From Euprymna scolopes (Eukaryota; Mollusca; Cephalopoda; Sepiida; Sepiolidae), in NCBI GenBank assembly GCA_024364805.1, contig CM044501.1:110005504-110028343 (forward strand): DNA of 22,840 nucleotides. The letters run 5' to 3'. Position 1 is the stretch's first letter, and the number at the start of each line of letters is the position of its first letter. A program made the position numbers and the translations under genes. This document shows, piece after piece, positions 17,698-20,869 of this stretch. The notes beneath the pieces were generated by a model. The model had not been told where the DNA came from and made no database searches. It was given only the letters and a program-made list of their open reading frames with translations.

Positions 17698-19146
17698 AAA
17701 TTAAATGTTAGATAAAGAACATTATTATTTTTTGGTTTGTTGCAGAATTAGTTTGTGTACAAAGACAAAAATTTTTATAGGTTGTTGGAATTTAGAACGA
17801 GTCTTGGAGAACAATAAACAAAGGAATCAGGAATATGACCTTGACGAAATGAATGTTAAAATACTCAAACAAATAGGTTTTAAAATAACAGATCAGAACA
17901 GAGGAAACGTGATTCAAAGTCACATGTTAAAAGATGTGAGTTTAATGACGTAATAGTAATTGAAGTTACATATATACAGAGTTAGTCAGTGGTCAAAGAG
18001 AGTGAGAGAGACAGACAGATAGACAGTTGGAGAGTTGGAGATGGGATCAGCTAGCGACAGGGCCTCATGACTCTGTGCACCAGGGGAAGCAGAATCTAAG
18101 ACATGCGCATTTTTCCAATGGGAAAACATTTGGAATAAAAGTTGTCTGAAAAGACAACCTAAGGCTTGTTGGTCATTCGTTGGGATGGATCTTCATTTCA
18201 GCTTATGGTAGATTCATAAATCAAGATCACAGATAAACGAAGGTAATGTTTTCCTGTTTAGCAAGATGCAAAACCTCAAGAAAGATGTTCCGTCCATTTG
18301 TTGTAAGGAACTGTTTGTTTATAAAATGTTATATGCCCTGTTAAAACTGTATCTATATGTATAACATATATTTGTAAACAGTTATACACGCATTTACAAA
18401 GAATATTATGAAACACTAGAAAATGCAAAGAAACTTCATTATATACACACGTACATTATATACACTCTTTACACACCCTCTATCTAACATACCGTTAACC
18501 CGGCACTACGTAACATGTGTACTTGGCAAAAATTTTGAATATATGAAGTTTAGTCATATCTTTGAAAAAAATATTTCGTAAGGCTATTTGAAAATTGTAA
18601 AAACCGTTTTATAATTTTTTTATTAAATTAACTAAATCATAAAAAAATAAAAGTTCCAAGACTTTTAGTGGTGTACACTTTTTCAAAGTAAAATTTTCAA
18701 ATAATAATGTTGTTAAGCATGCAAAGAGTAAGATTGGGTTAGGGTTAGGGTTAGAGAATTTCTAAATTTAAATGTCTCAAAAAAAAAAAAAAAAGATTTA
18801 AAAACTTCCAAAAAAATTAAAAAAAACAAAAACGAAGTGACTTTCGAATCGTAAAGTGTTTCAGTCTTTTCCGGGACTGACCCTGAATCGACTGCATAAA
18901 TATAAATACTGAAATCCCTTGGATACCCATTTCTTAGAAGTATCTGTTTTATTTTTTCATTTTTCTTTCACAAAAATTAAAATTCTGAAGACTTGCGTTT
19001 TCACTGCTGAAGGATGCAAAAAGCACCTCCTCTCCATGTTCCAAGTGTAGCGGTTCTTTTCTTGTTCTGACTGTTTCCGATATTCTTTGTCATCTTTAGA
19101 GCGAAAGTCGCCATATTCATCATCGAATGCACTGTCTGGTATCAAA
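458..19146 (-). CDS. CFAP70: CFAP70 (TTC18) gene, internal part, nine exons
   Basis: The spliced coding sequence on the minus strand is join(18997-19146, 17114-17198, 13180-13249, 12504-12565, 9431-9550, 6055-6212, 3252-3312, 2248-2309, 458-520). All eight internal junctions keep phase, and the 831 bases read without a stop. From memory of vertebrate CFAP70, matching blocks occur in the same order: IPDxxF, a W-N-M-E-x-R-C block, the YHGIAYV and PLLYPG block, IRGAYK, EGQQYVE, PLIPKR, IPPRP and GGA.RAVSDFH. CFAP70 is an axonemal protein, reported at the outer dynein arm base in mouse and in the C2a central-apparatus projection in Chlamydomonas. Its C-terminus carries TPRs, which would lie left of this window. 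The piece is about a quarter of a protein of roughly 1,100 residues. Introns run from 614 to 3,864 bases and are packed with transposon debris. Identity is by recalled similarity, not by a search. Confidence 0.9.
523..1060. other. Intronic AT-rich sequence, nothing recognised
   Basis: This stretch between exon I and the Ty3/Gypsy fossil contains no convincing ORF, RNA or repeat signature. It is AT-rich, with short A and T runs. Confidence 0.4.
1061..1575 (+). mobile_element. Ty3/Gypsy LTR retrotransposon pol fossil (RT end to RNase H)
   Basis: The plus strand carries degraded pol sequence. A segment like the RT/RNase H connection (ALVNLYRLYL, near 1072) is followed near 1215 by the RNase H start FDSKKEITLTKDASKHSISG, then IIY and FLIGEKFYK, in the order usual for Ty3/Gypsy elements. 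It is a fossil: broken, with several breaks, 5' and 3' incomplete, and no LTRs recognised beside it. The strong decay suggests an old insertion. It sits in the intron between CFAP70 exons H and I, opposite to the host gene. Confidence 0.75.
1790..2075 (+). mobile_element. SINE-like repeat, copy 1 (related to 8330-8665)
   Basis: This shares with the region near 8391-8662 a series of blocks in the same order: GAAGGTTCAATCCTCAGTG, AGATTCCTGAGTTTGACAGA, GAAGAAGGTCGGAAGTTACA and GTGAGAATAACAGTCAAGAT. GTTCAATCC fits the Pol III B-box consensus GWTCRANNC. The tRNA-like head is much less clear here than in the other copy. The ORFs crossing this stretch on both strands are by-products of the repeat. 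Confidence 0.6.
2248..2309 (-). CDS. CFAP70: CFAP70 exon H
   Basis: This exon of 62 bases follows CATTTTCTAG... acceptor context (TAG at 2312-2310) and ends at TTCAG|GTAATT. It encodes 20 codons, AVSDFHKQVECVSRMVLDQF, plus AG. The heptad-like spacing suggests a helix; vertebrate CFAP70 has a similar A-[MV]-x-D-[FY]-H-x-Q segment straight after GGAQ. It is short and was found only because exons G and I do not fit each other directly: with the first acceptor at exon I, a direct G-I join hits a stop. Confidence 0.87.
2395..2558 (+). mobile_element. LINE 3' end, CR1/Jockey-type family, 3' UTR only
   Basis: The block CACAGTAGCCCCTTACG (about 2489) followed by GTCTTGTTTGAGG matches the 3' UTR of the LINE copies ending at 5936 and 8052. 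It ends in an A-rich tail (GTTAAAAAATAAAAG). Only non-coding 3' sequence is recognisable, so this is a severely 5'-truncated copy. The left limit is uncertain. Confidence 0.6.
2559..3250. other. Intronic AT-rich sequence with T-rich simple repeat
   Basis: This is AT-rich sequence with a TTTATTTT-type low-complexity run near 2975-3012. No gene or recognisable element is seen; the donor of exon G lies at its right edge. Confidence 0.4.
3252..3312 (-). CDS. CFAP70: CFAP70 exon G
   Basis: This exon of 61 bases starts after CTTTTTTTGTCTATTGTAG and ends at GACAGG|GTAAGT. One base completes the serine from exon F, and 20 codons follow, IASYIPPRPLFPKRVGGADR. IPPRP followed by a basic pair and GGA is the conserved proline-rich turn that precedes a long helical region in CFAP70. 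It leaves in phase 0, agreeing with exon H. Confidence 0.9.
3425..3655 (-). mobile_element. tRNA-derived SINE, minus orientation
   Basis: Read on the minus strand, the head has an A-box-like CGGCATAATGG (3632-3622; the first base departs from TRGYNNARNNG) and, about 40 bases on, a B-box GTTCAATCC within GGGGTTCAATCCTTGG (3588-3580). A body of about 150 bases follows (AATGGAGTGGCACCCTCC..., GGAGCCTTCGGGTCGCCC). Cephalopod SINEs with tRNA heads are known, but I cannot assign this one to a named family. It is not a functional tRNA: no cloverleaf with paired acceptor stem is visible. Confidence 0.65.
3656..4365. other. Intronic sequence, nothing recognised
   Basis: This mixed AT-rich sequence contains an A13 run near 3725. 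No ORF, splice-flanked exon or recognisable repeat could be supported. Confidence 0.4.
4366..4625. repeat. Long polypyrimidine low-complexity tract
   Basis: About 250 bases are nearly pure T with scattered C, built from degenerate CTTTTTAT, CTTTTTCTG and TTTTTATGC units, including two near-copies of TATCTTTTTCTGTTTTTATG. It lies in the CFAP70 intron between exons F and G; on the transcribed (minus) strand it reads as a polypurine tract, so it cannot serve as a splice-acceptor pyrimidine tract for this gene. Confidence 0.85.
4626..5493. other. Intronic sequence ending in an AATAAA and (CAT)n tail
   Basis: From about 4985 the sequence becomes C-richer (CTCTCTCAGACCACCCACC...). An AATAAA at 5477-5482 stands 11 bases before the (CAT)n tract at 5494. 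That arrangement looks like the 3' end of a plus-strand retroelement, but no coding remnant is recognisable, so the body is unassigned. Confidence 0.35.
5494..5538 (+). repeat. (CAT)n microsatellite, probable retroelement tail
   Basis: About 15 units of CAT follow AATAAAGCAATTAAGATT. The same tail type closes the LINE copy ending at 5936, suggesting that the repeat was laid down as a 3' tail rather than arising on its own. Confidence 0.8.
5562..5627 (+). repeat. Long direct repeat, left arm
   Basis: About 66 bases here match 5970-6041 with a few changes and a small length difference: AACTTCA.AATCAATAAATATT, ATGGGTACA.ACTGAT and TAAAGTTTCAAATGAATT are shared. The two arms flank the LINE fragment 5628-5936. 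It may be an unusually long target-site duplication or a local tandem duplication. Confidence 0.75.
5628..5936 (+). mobile_element. LINE 3' end, CR1/Jockey-type, 5'-truncated, with (CAT)n tail
   Basis: The last part of a LINE reverse-transcriptase ORF is visible: FTVEVPKCQKAFYSNNFFPQ near 5667-5726, then after a frameshift at the A6 run (about 5730) VWNSLPATCFSDCTDMQKFK. The same order is seen in the copy at 7235-8052. The 3' UTR has the family mark AGTAGCCCCTTACA (about 5840) and GTCTTGTTAGGGG. The tail is (CAT)n at 5908-5936. It lies antisense to CFAP70, just left of exon F. Confidence 0.78.
5970..6041 (+). repeat. Long direct repeat, right arm, next to exon F donor
   Basis: This is the partner of 5562-5627. 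It ends 13 bases before the last base of exon F (6055), so the duplicated intron sequence reaches almost to the splice donor while the exon itself is present only once. Confidence 0.75.
6055..6212 (-). CDS. CFAP70: CFAP70 exon F
   Basis: The longest exon here, 158 bases, lies between TTTTCCTCTCAG and GAAAG|GTAGAG. It encodes 52 codons plus two bases, from TAKPGLDASSDFDL to RTLRELSE. It contains NTEGQQYVESKSYIMLELTL and then QQPLIPKRT, matching the vertebrate order of GQQYVE, a short beta-strand-like hydrophobic run, and [LV]-[VI]-PKR followed by a helix. The AG carried over becomes serine with the next exon. The intron sequence just past its donor is one arm of a long direct repeat (see 5970-6041). 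Confidence 0.9.
6216..6734. other. Intronic sequence with a C-run and CCA repeats
   Basis: A run of about twelve C followed by (ACC)n lies near 6447-6470. The remainder is AT-rich with no recognisable gene or element. Confidence 0.45.
6735..7145. repeat. Diverged tandem duplication around a G-rich block
   Basis: Two similar stretches, about 6735-6895 and 6995-7145, share AAATTCATAATGATC.GTTAA, TAGTTTAG/GGTTTAG and a closing TTTATATAAA, at a spacing of about 255 bases. They are diverged, so the duplication is old. Between them lies the G-rich run 6902-6921. Confidence 0.6.
6902..6921 (+). repeat. G-quadruplex-capable run
   Basis: Four G-tracts separated by single T (GGG T GGG T GGGGG T GGGGGG) satisfy the simple G4 pattern. 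The G-rich strand is the plus strand, which is the template of the CFAP70 transcript, so any structure would form in DNA, not in the pre-mRNA. Confidence 0.7.
7235..8052 (+). mobile_element. LINE fragment, CR1/Jockey-type, RT C-terminus plus 3' UTR
   Basis: This is the longest copy of the local LINE family. The open frame from about 7273 reads FNAAKTKLLPFNNYKK, then FKLLGIMF, an in-frame TAA after SWNR (7423-7425), and a long open piece from 7426 with AKVAAKKVGSLYRARK, ICPCMEYCCYIWAGAS and LLDKVQKRVTNLIG, the usual C-terminal RT region of Jockey/CR1-like LINEs. A frameshift near 7785 leads to FFPRTARLWKSLPGSCFP and MQKFKCNVNRHLAA, followed by the stop. The 3' UTR has AGTAGCCCCCTATA and ends in an A-rich tail (8041-8052). 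It is 5'-truncated and dead. Confidence 0.87.
8053..8329. other. Intronic sequence, nothing recognised
   Basis: This AT-rich spacer lies between a LINE tail and a SINE head. No ORF or motif could be supported. Confidence 0.4.
8330..8665 (+). mobile_element. tRNA-derived SINE-like repeat, copy 2
   Basis: The head fits a Pol III promoter: TGGCATAACGG (8341-8351) matches the A-box consensus TRGYNNARNNG, and GTTCAATTC (8398-8406) matches the B-box GWTCRANNC, about 47 bases apart. The body shares several blocks with 1790-2075 (CAGATTCCTGAGTT, GAAGAAGGTCGGAGGTTACA, GTGAGAATAACACTCAAGAT). The ORF at 8594-8791 starts in the tail and is a by-product. Confidence 0.68.
8930..9165 (-). mobile_element. 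LINE 3' end, second family, minus orientation
   Basis: Read on the minus strand, an open stretch from about 9147 to the stop at 8981-8979 gives FSPQTVLWNSVMLACFPADY, then MVVFKSNVNKYLM, matching the C-terminus of CR1/Jockey-like RTs (FIPRT.LWN.LP..CFP...N...FKS.VN.YL). A short 3' UTR follows to the left, ending near an A8/T8 stretch at about 8896-8911. It differs from the family at 7235-8052 after the shared core, so it is a separate LINE. Confidence 0.65.
9166..9430. other. Intronic sequence next to exon E
   Basis: This may contain more of the LINE at 8930-9165 (degraded coding-like sequence to about 9290), but no motif is clear enough to assign. Confidence 0.35.
9431..9550 (-). CDS. CFAP70: CFAP70 exon E (variable linker)
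   Basis: This exon is exactly 120 bases (40 codons, phase 0-0), after a TTTTTCTTAG acceptor and ending at AAAAAAG|GTTAGT. It begins TGCTVGISEEAAKVAMG and ends in a basic, glutamine-rich stretch (QRKSKVERNDIKK). It falls where vertebrate CFAP70 has a poorly conserved, lysine-rich linker, so sequence alone gives little homology support. The case rests on the open frame, both splice sites and the matching phases on either side. Because it is symmetric, skipping it would keep the frame. Confidence 0.8.
9625..9681 (+). repeat. 13-bp tandem repeat, four and a half copies
   Basis: Units of TTTTTTACCCTTG repeat without a mismatch four times and end in a partial fifth, just upstream (in gene direction) of exon E. 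Perfect copies indicate a recent or homogenised expansion. Confidence 0.9.
9682..10106. other. Intronic sequence, nothing recognised
   Basis: This AT-rich sequence shows no supportable ORF, RNA gene or transposon before the (AT)n tract. Confidence 0.4.
10107..10189. repeat. (AT)n microsatellite
   Basis: About 40 AT units run without interruption. An ORF that crosses it (YIYIYI...) is an artefact. The tract is self-complementary and stands directly before the CTGAGGA hairpin motif at 10195. Confidence 0.95.
10195..10238 (+). other. Hammerhead-ribozyme-like core (CTGAGGA - stem - GAAA)
   Basis: CTGAGGA (10195-10201) fits the CUGANGA core. AGCTAC (10202-10207) pairs with GTAGCT (10229-10234), and inside it CGGCC (10211-10215) pairs with GGCCG (10223-10227), giving a stem-II-like hairpin. 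GAAA follows directly at 10235-10238. A GTC lies at 10102-10104, before the (AT)n tract that could act as stem I, but the base pairs next to the core are mismatched and stem III would have only two pairs, so activity is doubtful. Confidence 0.4.
10283..10305. repeat. (TA)n microsatellite at mariner insertion point
   Basis: A short TA tract abuts the left terminal repeat of the mariner element, which inserts at TA. Confidence 0.9.
10306..11438 (+). mobile_element. mariner-family DNA transposon, dead, both ends present
   Basis: Terminal inverted repeats of 28 bases (10309-10336 and 11409-11436) agree at 26 positions; the core is TTCAATAAGTAATGCCCTTG. The total, about 1.13 kb, is a little short of a usual 1.3-kb mariner, so small internal deletions are likely. 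Insertion was at TA-rich sequence. Exact outer ends are uncertain by a few bases. It lies in the CFAP70 intron between exons D and E, opposite in strand. Confidence 0.93.
10468..11400 (+). pseudogene. mariner transposase, SETMAR-like, inactivated
   Basis: The reading starts at ATG 10468 with MEPDEYCTMIHFLHSKGLQT, stops at a TAA near 10576, and resumes with ESAILEDWCMAIHQIV and IIHDNLHMHKVPARWIPR (10690-10820), close to the SETMAR-type helix-turn-helix domain. Later pieces are GAYYYVSLLRKLREAIK (about 10994-11045), HPANNALDHKAHIT (about 11080), and YSPDLAPPDFHLFPAMK (about 11158-11208). The third catalytic aspartate (PPD) is kept. The second, normally HQDNAPAH, appears as asparagine (NNALDH). 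Several frameshifts and stops break it throughout; the longest open pieces are 10654-10956 and 11269-11451. Confidence 0.9.
11530..11578. repeat. (TA)n microsatellite
   Basis: About 24 uninterrupted TA units, some 90 bases right of the mariner. Confidence 0.95.
11579..12503. other. Intronic sequence with one CRE-like site
   Basis: No ORF in this stretch resembles a known protein; the minus ORF 11881-12063 is low-complexity lysine-rich. A perfect TGACGTCA lies at 12391-12398 inside a pyrimidine-rich, slightly GC-richer patch (about 12180-12440) that might be transposon-derived but cannot be assigned. Confidence 0.4.
12504..12565 (-). CDS. CFAP70: CFAP70 exon D
   Basis: This exon of 62 bases lies between a TTATTTTCCAG acceptor and a GAAAAG|GTAAAA donor. 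Two bases finish the isoleucine begun in exon C, and 20 codons follow, NTIRGAYKITPFSETALQEK. The IRGAY/F-x-[IV]-x-P-[FY] pattern continues directly from YPG in vertebrate CFAP70 ('LLYPGVKRIRGAF' in human, from memory), which supports the C-D splice. It exits in phase 0. Confidence 0.9.
12569..13178. other. Short CFAP70 intron C-D, no inserted element seen
   Basis: At 614 bases this is the shortest intron and the only one without a recognisable transposon piece. The acceptor on the exon D side is TTATTTTCCAG. Confidence 0.6.
13180..13249 (-). CDS. CFAP70: CFAP70 exon C
   Basis: This exon of 70 bases starts after CTGTTCCAG and ends at CCTGGAA|GTAAGT, a near-ideal donor. It encodes 23 codons plus one base: an acidic start (EEEG) and then the signature SYHGIAYVDASPLLYPG. 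This YHG-[IL]-A-[YF]-V-x(4)-PLLYPG block is the most recognisable CFAP70 segment in the window and was the strongest anchor for the identification. The last base joins TT from the next exon to give isoleucine. The following intron, 614 bases, is the shortest of the set. Confidence 0.92.
13315..13369. repeat. (AT)n microsatellite
   Basis: About 27 uninterrupted AT units, 65 bases right of exon C. Confidence 0.95.
13370..14151. other. Intronic sequence between two (TA)n tracts; unassigned repeat
   Basis: About 780 bases, pyrimidine-rich on the plus strand, lie between two long TA tracts. There is an 8-bp stem AGCAAAAT/ATTTTGCT (about 13997-14020) followed by the CTGATGAG motif at 14034. The ORF 13836-14075 has no family likeness. 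The framing by TA tracts suggests one repeat unit, but I cannot name it. Confidence 0.4.
14034..14063 (+). other. Degenerate hammerhead-like core (CTGATGAG - stem - CAAAAC)
   Basis: CTGATGA (14034-14040) is followed by GAAG/CTTC and AAA/TTT pairs with one bulged G (14041-14058), and then CAAAAC where a hammerhead would have CGAAAC. One base away from the consensus, so at best a decayed motif. Confidence 0.3.
14152..14208. repeat. (TA)n microsatellite
   Basis: About 28 uninterrupted TA units directly abut the 3' end of the minus-strand LINE remnant, so it may be that element's tail or its insertion site. Confidence 0.95.
14212..15541 (-). mobile_element. Non-LTR retrotransposon RT remnant (RTE/endonuclease-RT type LINE)
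   Basis: On the minus strand the RT domain runs right to left: NQRRISLLSVAGKIL (about 15440), FVDLTKAFDTV (about 15220-15255, RT motif A with its aspartate), NGSKQGCAF (about 15050-15072), YTDY in place of the catalytic YADD (14893-14882), TYLGSVVSDAKFEKDIQSRI (about 14640-14700), and a C-terminal piece with AELFAHLRRHL and FAICGGVY (about 14315-14370). The endonuclease half is absent. Frameshifts, in-frame stops and a deletion after WNSHDVSLKVK make it dead. The clade is not settled from sequence alone. The plus-strand ORFs over this region are shadows. Confidence 0.88.
15575..15757 (+). mobile_element. LINE C-terminal and 3' end fragment, plus orientation
   Basis: EDKRGRGKPKRR (15586-15621) followed by REN and F-D with TGA in both places where tryptophan is usual is the basic 'GRGRPKRRW' C-terminus of endonuclease-RT LINEs. 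It ends in CTCATGATGAT just before a TA tract. It starts about 35 bases from the 5' end of the minus-strand LINE remnant, in opposite orientation, so the two are separate insertions or the product of an inversion. Confidence 0.6.
15758..15785. repeat. Imperfect (TA)n tract
   Basis: TA units with one GA interruption join the LINE fragment to the MITE. Confidence 0.85.
15786..15985. mobile_element. MITE, pogo/Tigger-like terminal repeats
   Basis: The ends are inverted copies: AGTAGAATCCCGGGATACGG (15788-15807) and, reversed, AGTAAAACCCCGAGATACGG (15982-15963), flanked by TA. About 200 bases with no coding capacity. TIRs of the type CAGTA..A.CCCC are typical of pogo/Tigger elements, which also insert at TA, so a non-autonomous derivative is the best guess. 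Confidence 0.72.
15998..16195 (-). mobile_element. LINE 3' end, same family as 7235-8052, minus orientation
   Basis: On the minus strand TCLWNFLPGTCFPGRTNMQK followed by CEQTYCC and a stop (about 16155-16072) parallels TARLWKSLPGSCFPNCTDMQ in the longer plus-strand copy. The 3' UTR mark ATCACAGTAGCTCCTTACAC lies at about 16027-16008, and the copy ends against the TA tract of the MITE. Confidence 0.75.
16196..17111. other. Intronic sequence; short CT repeat and a CRE-like site
   Basis: Features seen are two G-rich patches (near 16345 and 16439), a (CT)n run at 16810-16827 and a perfect TGACGTCA at 16837-16844. No ORF here resembles a known protein. Confidence 0.4.
17114..17198 (-). CDS. CFAP70: CFAP70 exon B
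   Basis: This exon of 85 bases follows a TTTTCCCAG acceptor and ends at AAAAAG|GTGAGC. The first base (A) joins AC from exon A to make a threonine codon; 28 codons follow, beginning FQNQITKQRYLPVEVF and ending GNKSKK. The run 'FQ..I....-PVEV' followed by a short basic PSGNKSKK linker is the same layout as in vertebrate CFAP70, where a lysine-rich linker precedes the YHG block. It ends in phase 0. The intron after it is the longest here (3,864 bases) and holds most of the LINE debris. Confidence 0.88.
17202..17487. other. AT-rich intronic sequence
   Basis: This very AT-rich sequence next to exon B has no recognisable feature. Confidence 0.4.
17488..17639. repeat. Two perfect hairpins
   Basis: CGAGAGG/CCTCTCG with a 6-base loop (17488-17507) and TAGTCGATT/AATCGACTA with a 6-base loop (17616-17639). 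The second ends directly at the (ATT)n tract. Both could be relics of one transposon end; no family is recognised. Confidence 0.6.
17639..17696. repeat. (ATT)n microsatellite
   Basis: About 19 uninterrupted TAT/ATT units. Confidence 0.95.
17697..18734. other. Intronic sequence with hairpins and AATAAA; unassigned
   Basis: Within this stretch TTTTCC/GGGAAAA (about 18111-18126) and GTTGTCT-GAAA-AGACAAC (about 18141-18158) are near-perfect hairpins, with AATAAA between them. This could be the 3' part of a retroelement terminus. The ORF 17705-17953 is open but resembles nothing I know. Confidence 0.35.
18735..18753 (+). repeat. Interstitial telomere-like repeat (TTAGGG)n
   Basis: GGGTTAGGGTTAGGGTTAG holds three tandem units of the animal telomere repeat within an intron, 240 bases from exon A. 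Confidence 0.85.
18997..19146 (-). CDS. CFAP70: CFAP70 exon A (first in window)
   Basis: This 150-base exon follows a TTGTTTCAG acceptor. One base completes the previous codon, then 49 codons follow, starting LIPDSAFDDEYGDF and ending near CFLHPSAVK; two bases (AC) carry over. The charged middle (KDDKEYRKQSEQEKNR) precedes the block NMERRCFLHPSAV, which matches the vertebrate pattern of D/N-x-E-x-R-C-[YF]-L-x-P-x-A-V. The donor is GCAAGT, a non-canonical GC site. A GT lies four bases into that site, but using it would break the phase with the next exon. The preceding exon, expected to the right, was not found in the window. Confidence 0.88.
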
Positions 19147-19149
19147 CTG

Positions 19150-19860
19150 AAACAAGAAGCAAGTCATTTTTTTAATAAAAAAAAAACCCTAAAAAATGTA
19201 AAAGACAAGAAAAGAAAATTAGAATAAAAATGTTTTGCATAGTTGATTTGTCCAATATTCGACTGGATAATTTTGGATCAGTTTGGTGCCTAAATCGGAT
19301 TTTTACATTGCTATATTTGAATATCATGAAATCATTGTGTTAGAATGCTGCTCGGATGTACTTCAGCTCATCAAAAGGGCAAAAATACATGTGTATTCCC
19401 TCTAGATATGTATATACGTTTTGTAAAAATTACAGTTTGTAGACGTATGTCACAAAAACTTATTGCTATACAATAAAAGATATGAGAAAGAGGGGGGGGA
19501 CCGTTTAACAACGTTGACAATTTACCAAACATTTACAATTAACAATAAACAAGGGCAAACGTTAAATAAAGGTTATTGTCTGAATTGCATCAATTGAGTT
19601 TGAATCAATTTCCAATCCATCAAAAATAAAACATTCTTGTATTTGGGAGGGCGATGACACCTCCCTGCAAAAACTAATCTTGATAAAATCATCTGCCTCA
19701 ACCAAGATAAAAATGTGATTTTGAATTTAATATTTCCTAGAAACTTCCTCTCTGGATTTATATGACTCCTCACCATAGAGGAAAATCCAGAAACAAACAA
19801 ATCAAATATGGGCACAAAAATAAATATCAATGTTTAAAATGTTGCAAGTAATTGAAGAGT

Positions 19861-19864
<4 letters not shown>
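19150..19864. other. Intronic sequence right of exon A, nothing recognised
   Basis: This is where the preceding CFAP70 exon could begin to be expected, but no splice-flanked segment resembling its N-terminal half was found. The minus ORF at 19573-19830 has no family likeness. Confidence 0.4.

Positions 19865-19917
<53 letters not shown>
19865..19917. repeat. (TA)n microsatellite
   Basis: About 26 uninterrupted TA units, followed by AAAGGACCAATTAACC. Confidence 0.95.
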
Positions 19918-19921
<4 letters not shown>

Positions 19922-19937
19922 GACCAATTAACCGGCG

Positions 19938-20175
19938 TTGCCCAGTGGAAGCATCTCACCCACCTCCTTGAAAACAAACTAAACGGTTGTTGTTGATGGC
20001 CATTGCTGTCCCTGGAAAATAGCAGACACTGGCGACTGTGGCCTAAATGAAATAATCTGGCTTCCACTGTCACACATTGTTTTCCAGTGGCAGCTAGTGG
20101 AAGCCACTGTCTGTGATTGTCAACACTGTTGGTTACTGGTGATTAGTGCTGGTTTGGGGCGATAACCTGCAGATA
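19938..20175. repeat. Degenerate CAGTGG/CCACTG repeats
   Basis: The motif CAGTGGAAGC or its complement GGCTTCCACTG recurs (about 19940, 20062, 20092, 20098 and the CCACTG at 20105), including an inverted pair GGCTTCCACT...AGTGGAAGCC at 20062-20107. This is an unassigned low-order repeat, GC-richer than its surroundings. Confidence 0.5.
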
Positions 20176-20869
20176 CTGGCGGATTCTAAAAAAAAAAAGC
20201 ATTTAAGGGAAAAACAGCATTATGTACTTATTTGTCATGCCTAAATCAGTATAGTGTAAAAAAAACTATGAAAAACGGTCTATTATAATAAAAATAATAT
20301 AAAGTAAAAAGAGATTTTTTGAAGTTAATGATTTTCACTGTCTATTAACTCTTTAGATTGATATAAAATGAAAAGGGAAAAAATAAATAAATAAAACAAA
20401 AAGTCAAACCGCCCTCTTGCACGAAAGTCTTTTTTTCCTTTCTTTCCTTAACTTGCAACAAATACTCATGTATTCGATATTATCTTCCACCATTCGTTCT
20501 CATTCTAAGCTGTCCAACAAAAGACTCCACTCAATTCTCTGCTTTAGAATTCATCCCATTTAACAGTTATCAATTGTGTACATATGCAAAATAATGACAC
20601 ACGTTCACCAATGAGCGACCTACAAAATTATGCTTGTTTTTTCTTTTCCACATTTTCTGCTGTCATTTTAAACGCTAAGCAAACACGAGGTCGTTTGCGA
20701 GAATGATAATTTCTATTACACCCCCTCCTGATATCATTGTCACATAAATAGCCTTTATGTCAACCTGCAAACTGTATTCGTCAACATTTCACTTGCGGCT
20801 TTAGTCTTAACTCGTGCATTTCCAGTTAAGGTGTCAGTCAACCAGTGGTAAACACATGATGAGTCAGTG
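20176..20869. other. Intronic or intergenic sequence, nothing recognised
   Basis: This stretch is AT-rich at first and pyrimidine-rich later. No supportable gene, RNA or element was found. Confidence 0.4.

Noticed and set aside
17705-17953. 82-residue ORF (contains FIGCWNLERVLENN)
   Set aside because: It is open but without recognised motif, splice context or neighbours; probably chance or transposon debris.
18141-18158. Histone 3' stem-loop
   Set aside because: The stem GTTGTCT/AGACAAC does not match the histone stem sequence, and no histone gene is near.
19573-19830. 85-residue minus ORF right of exon A
   Set aside because: Considered as the missing upstream CFAP70 exon, but it has no likeness to the N-terminal half and no fitting phase-2 donor.
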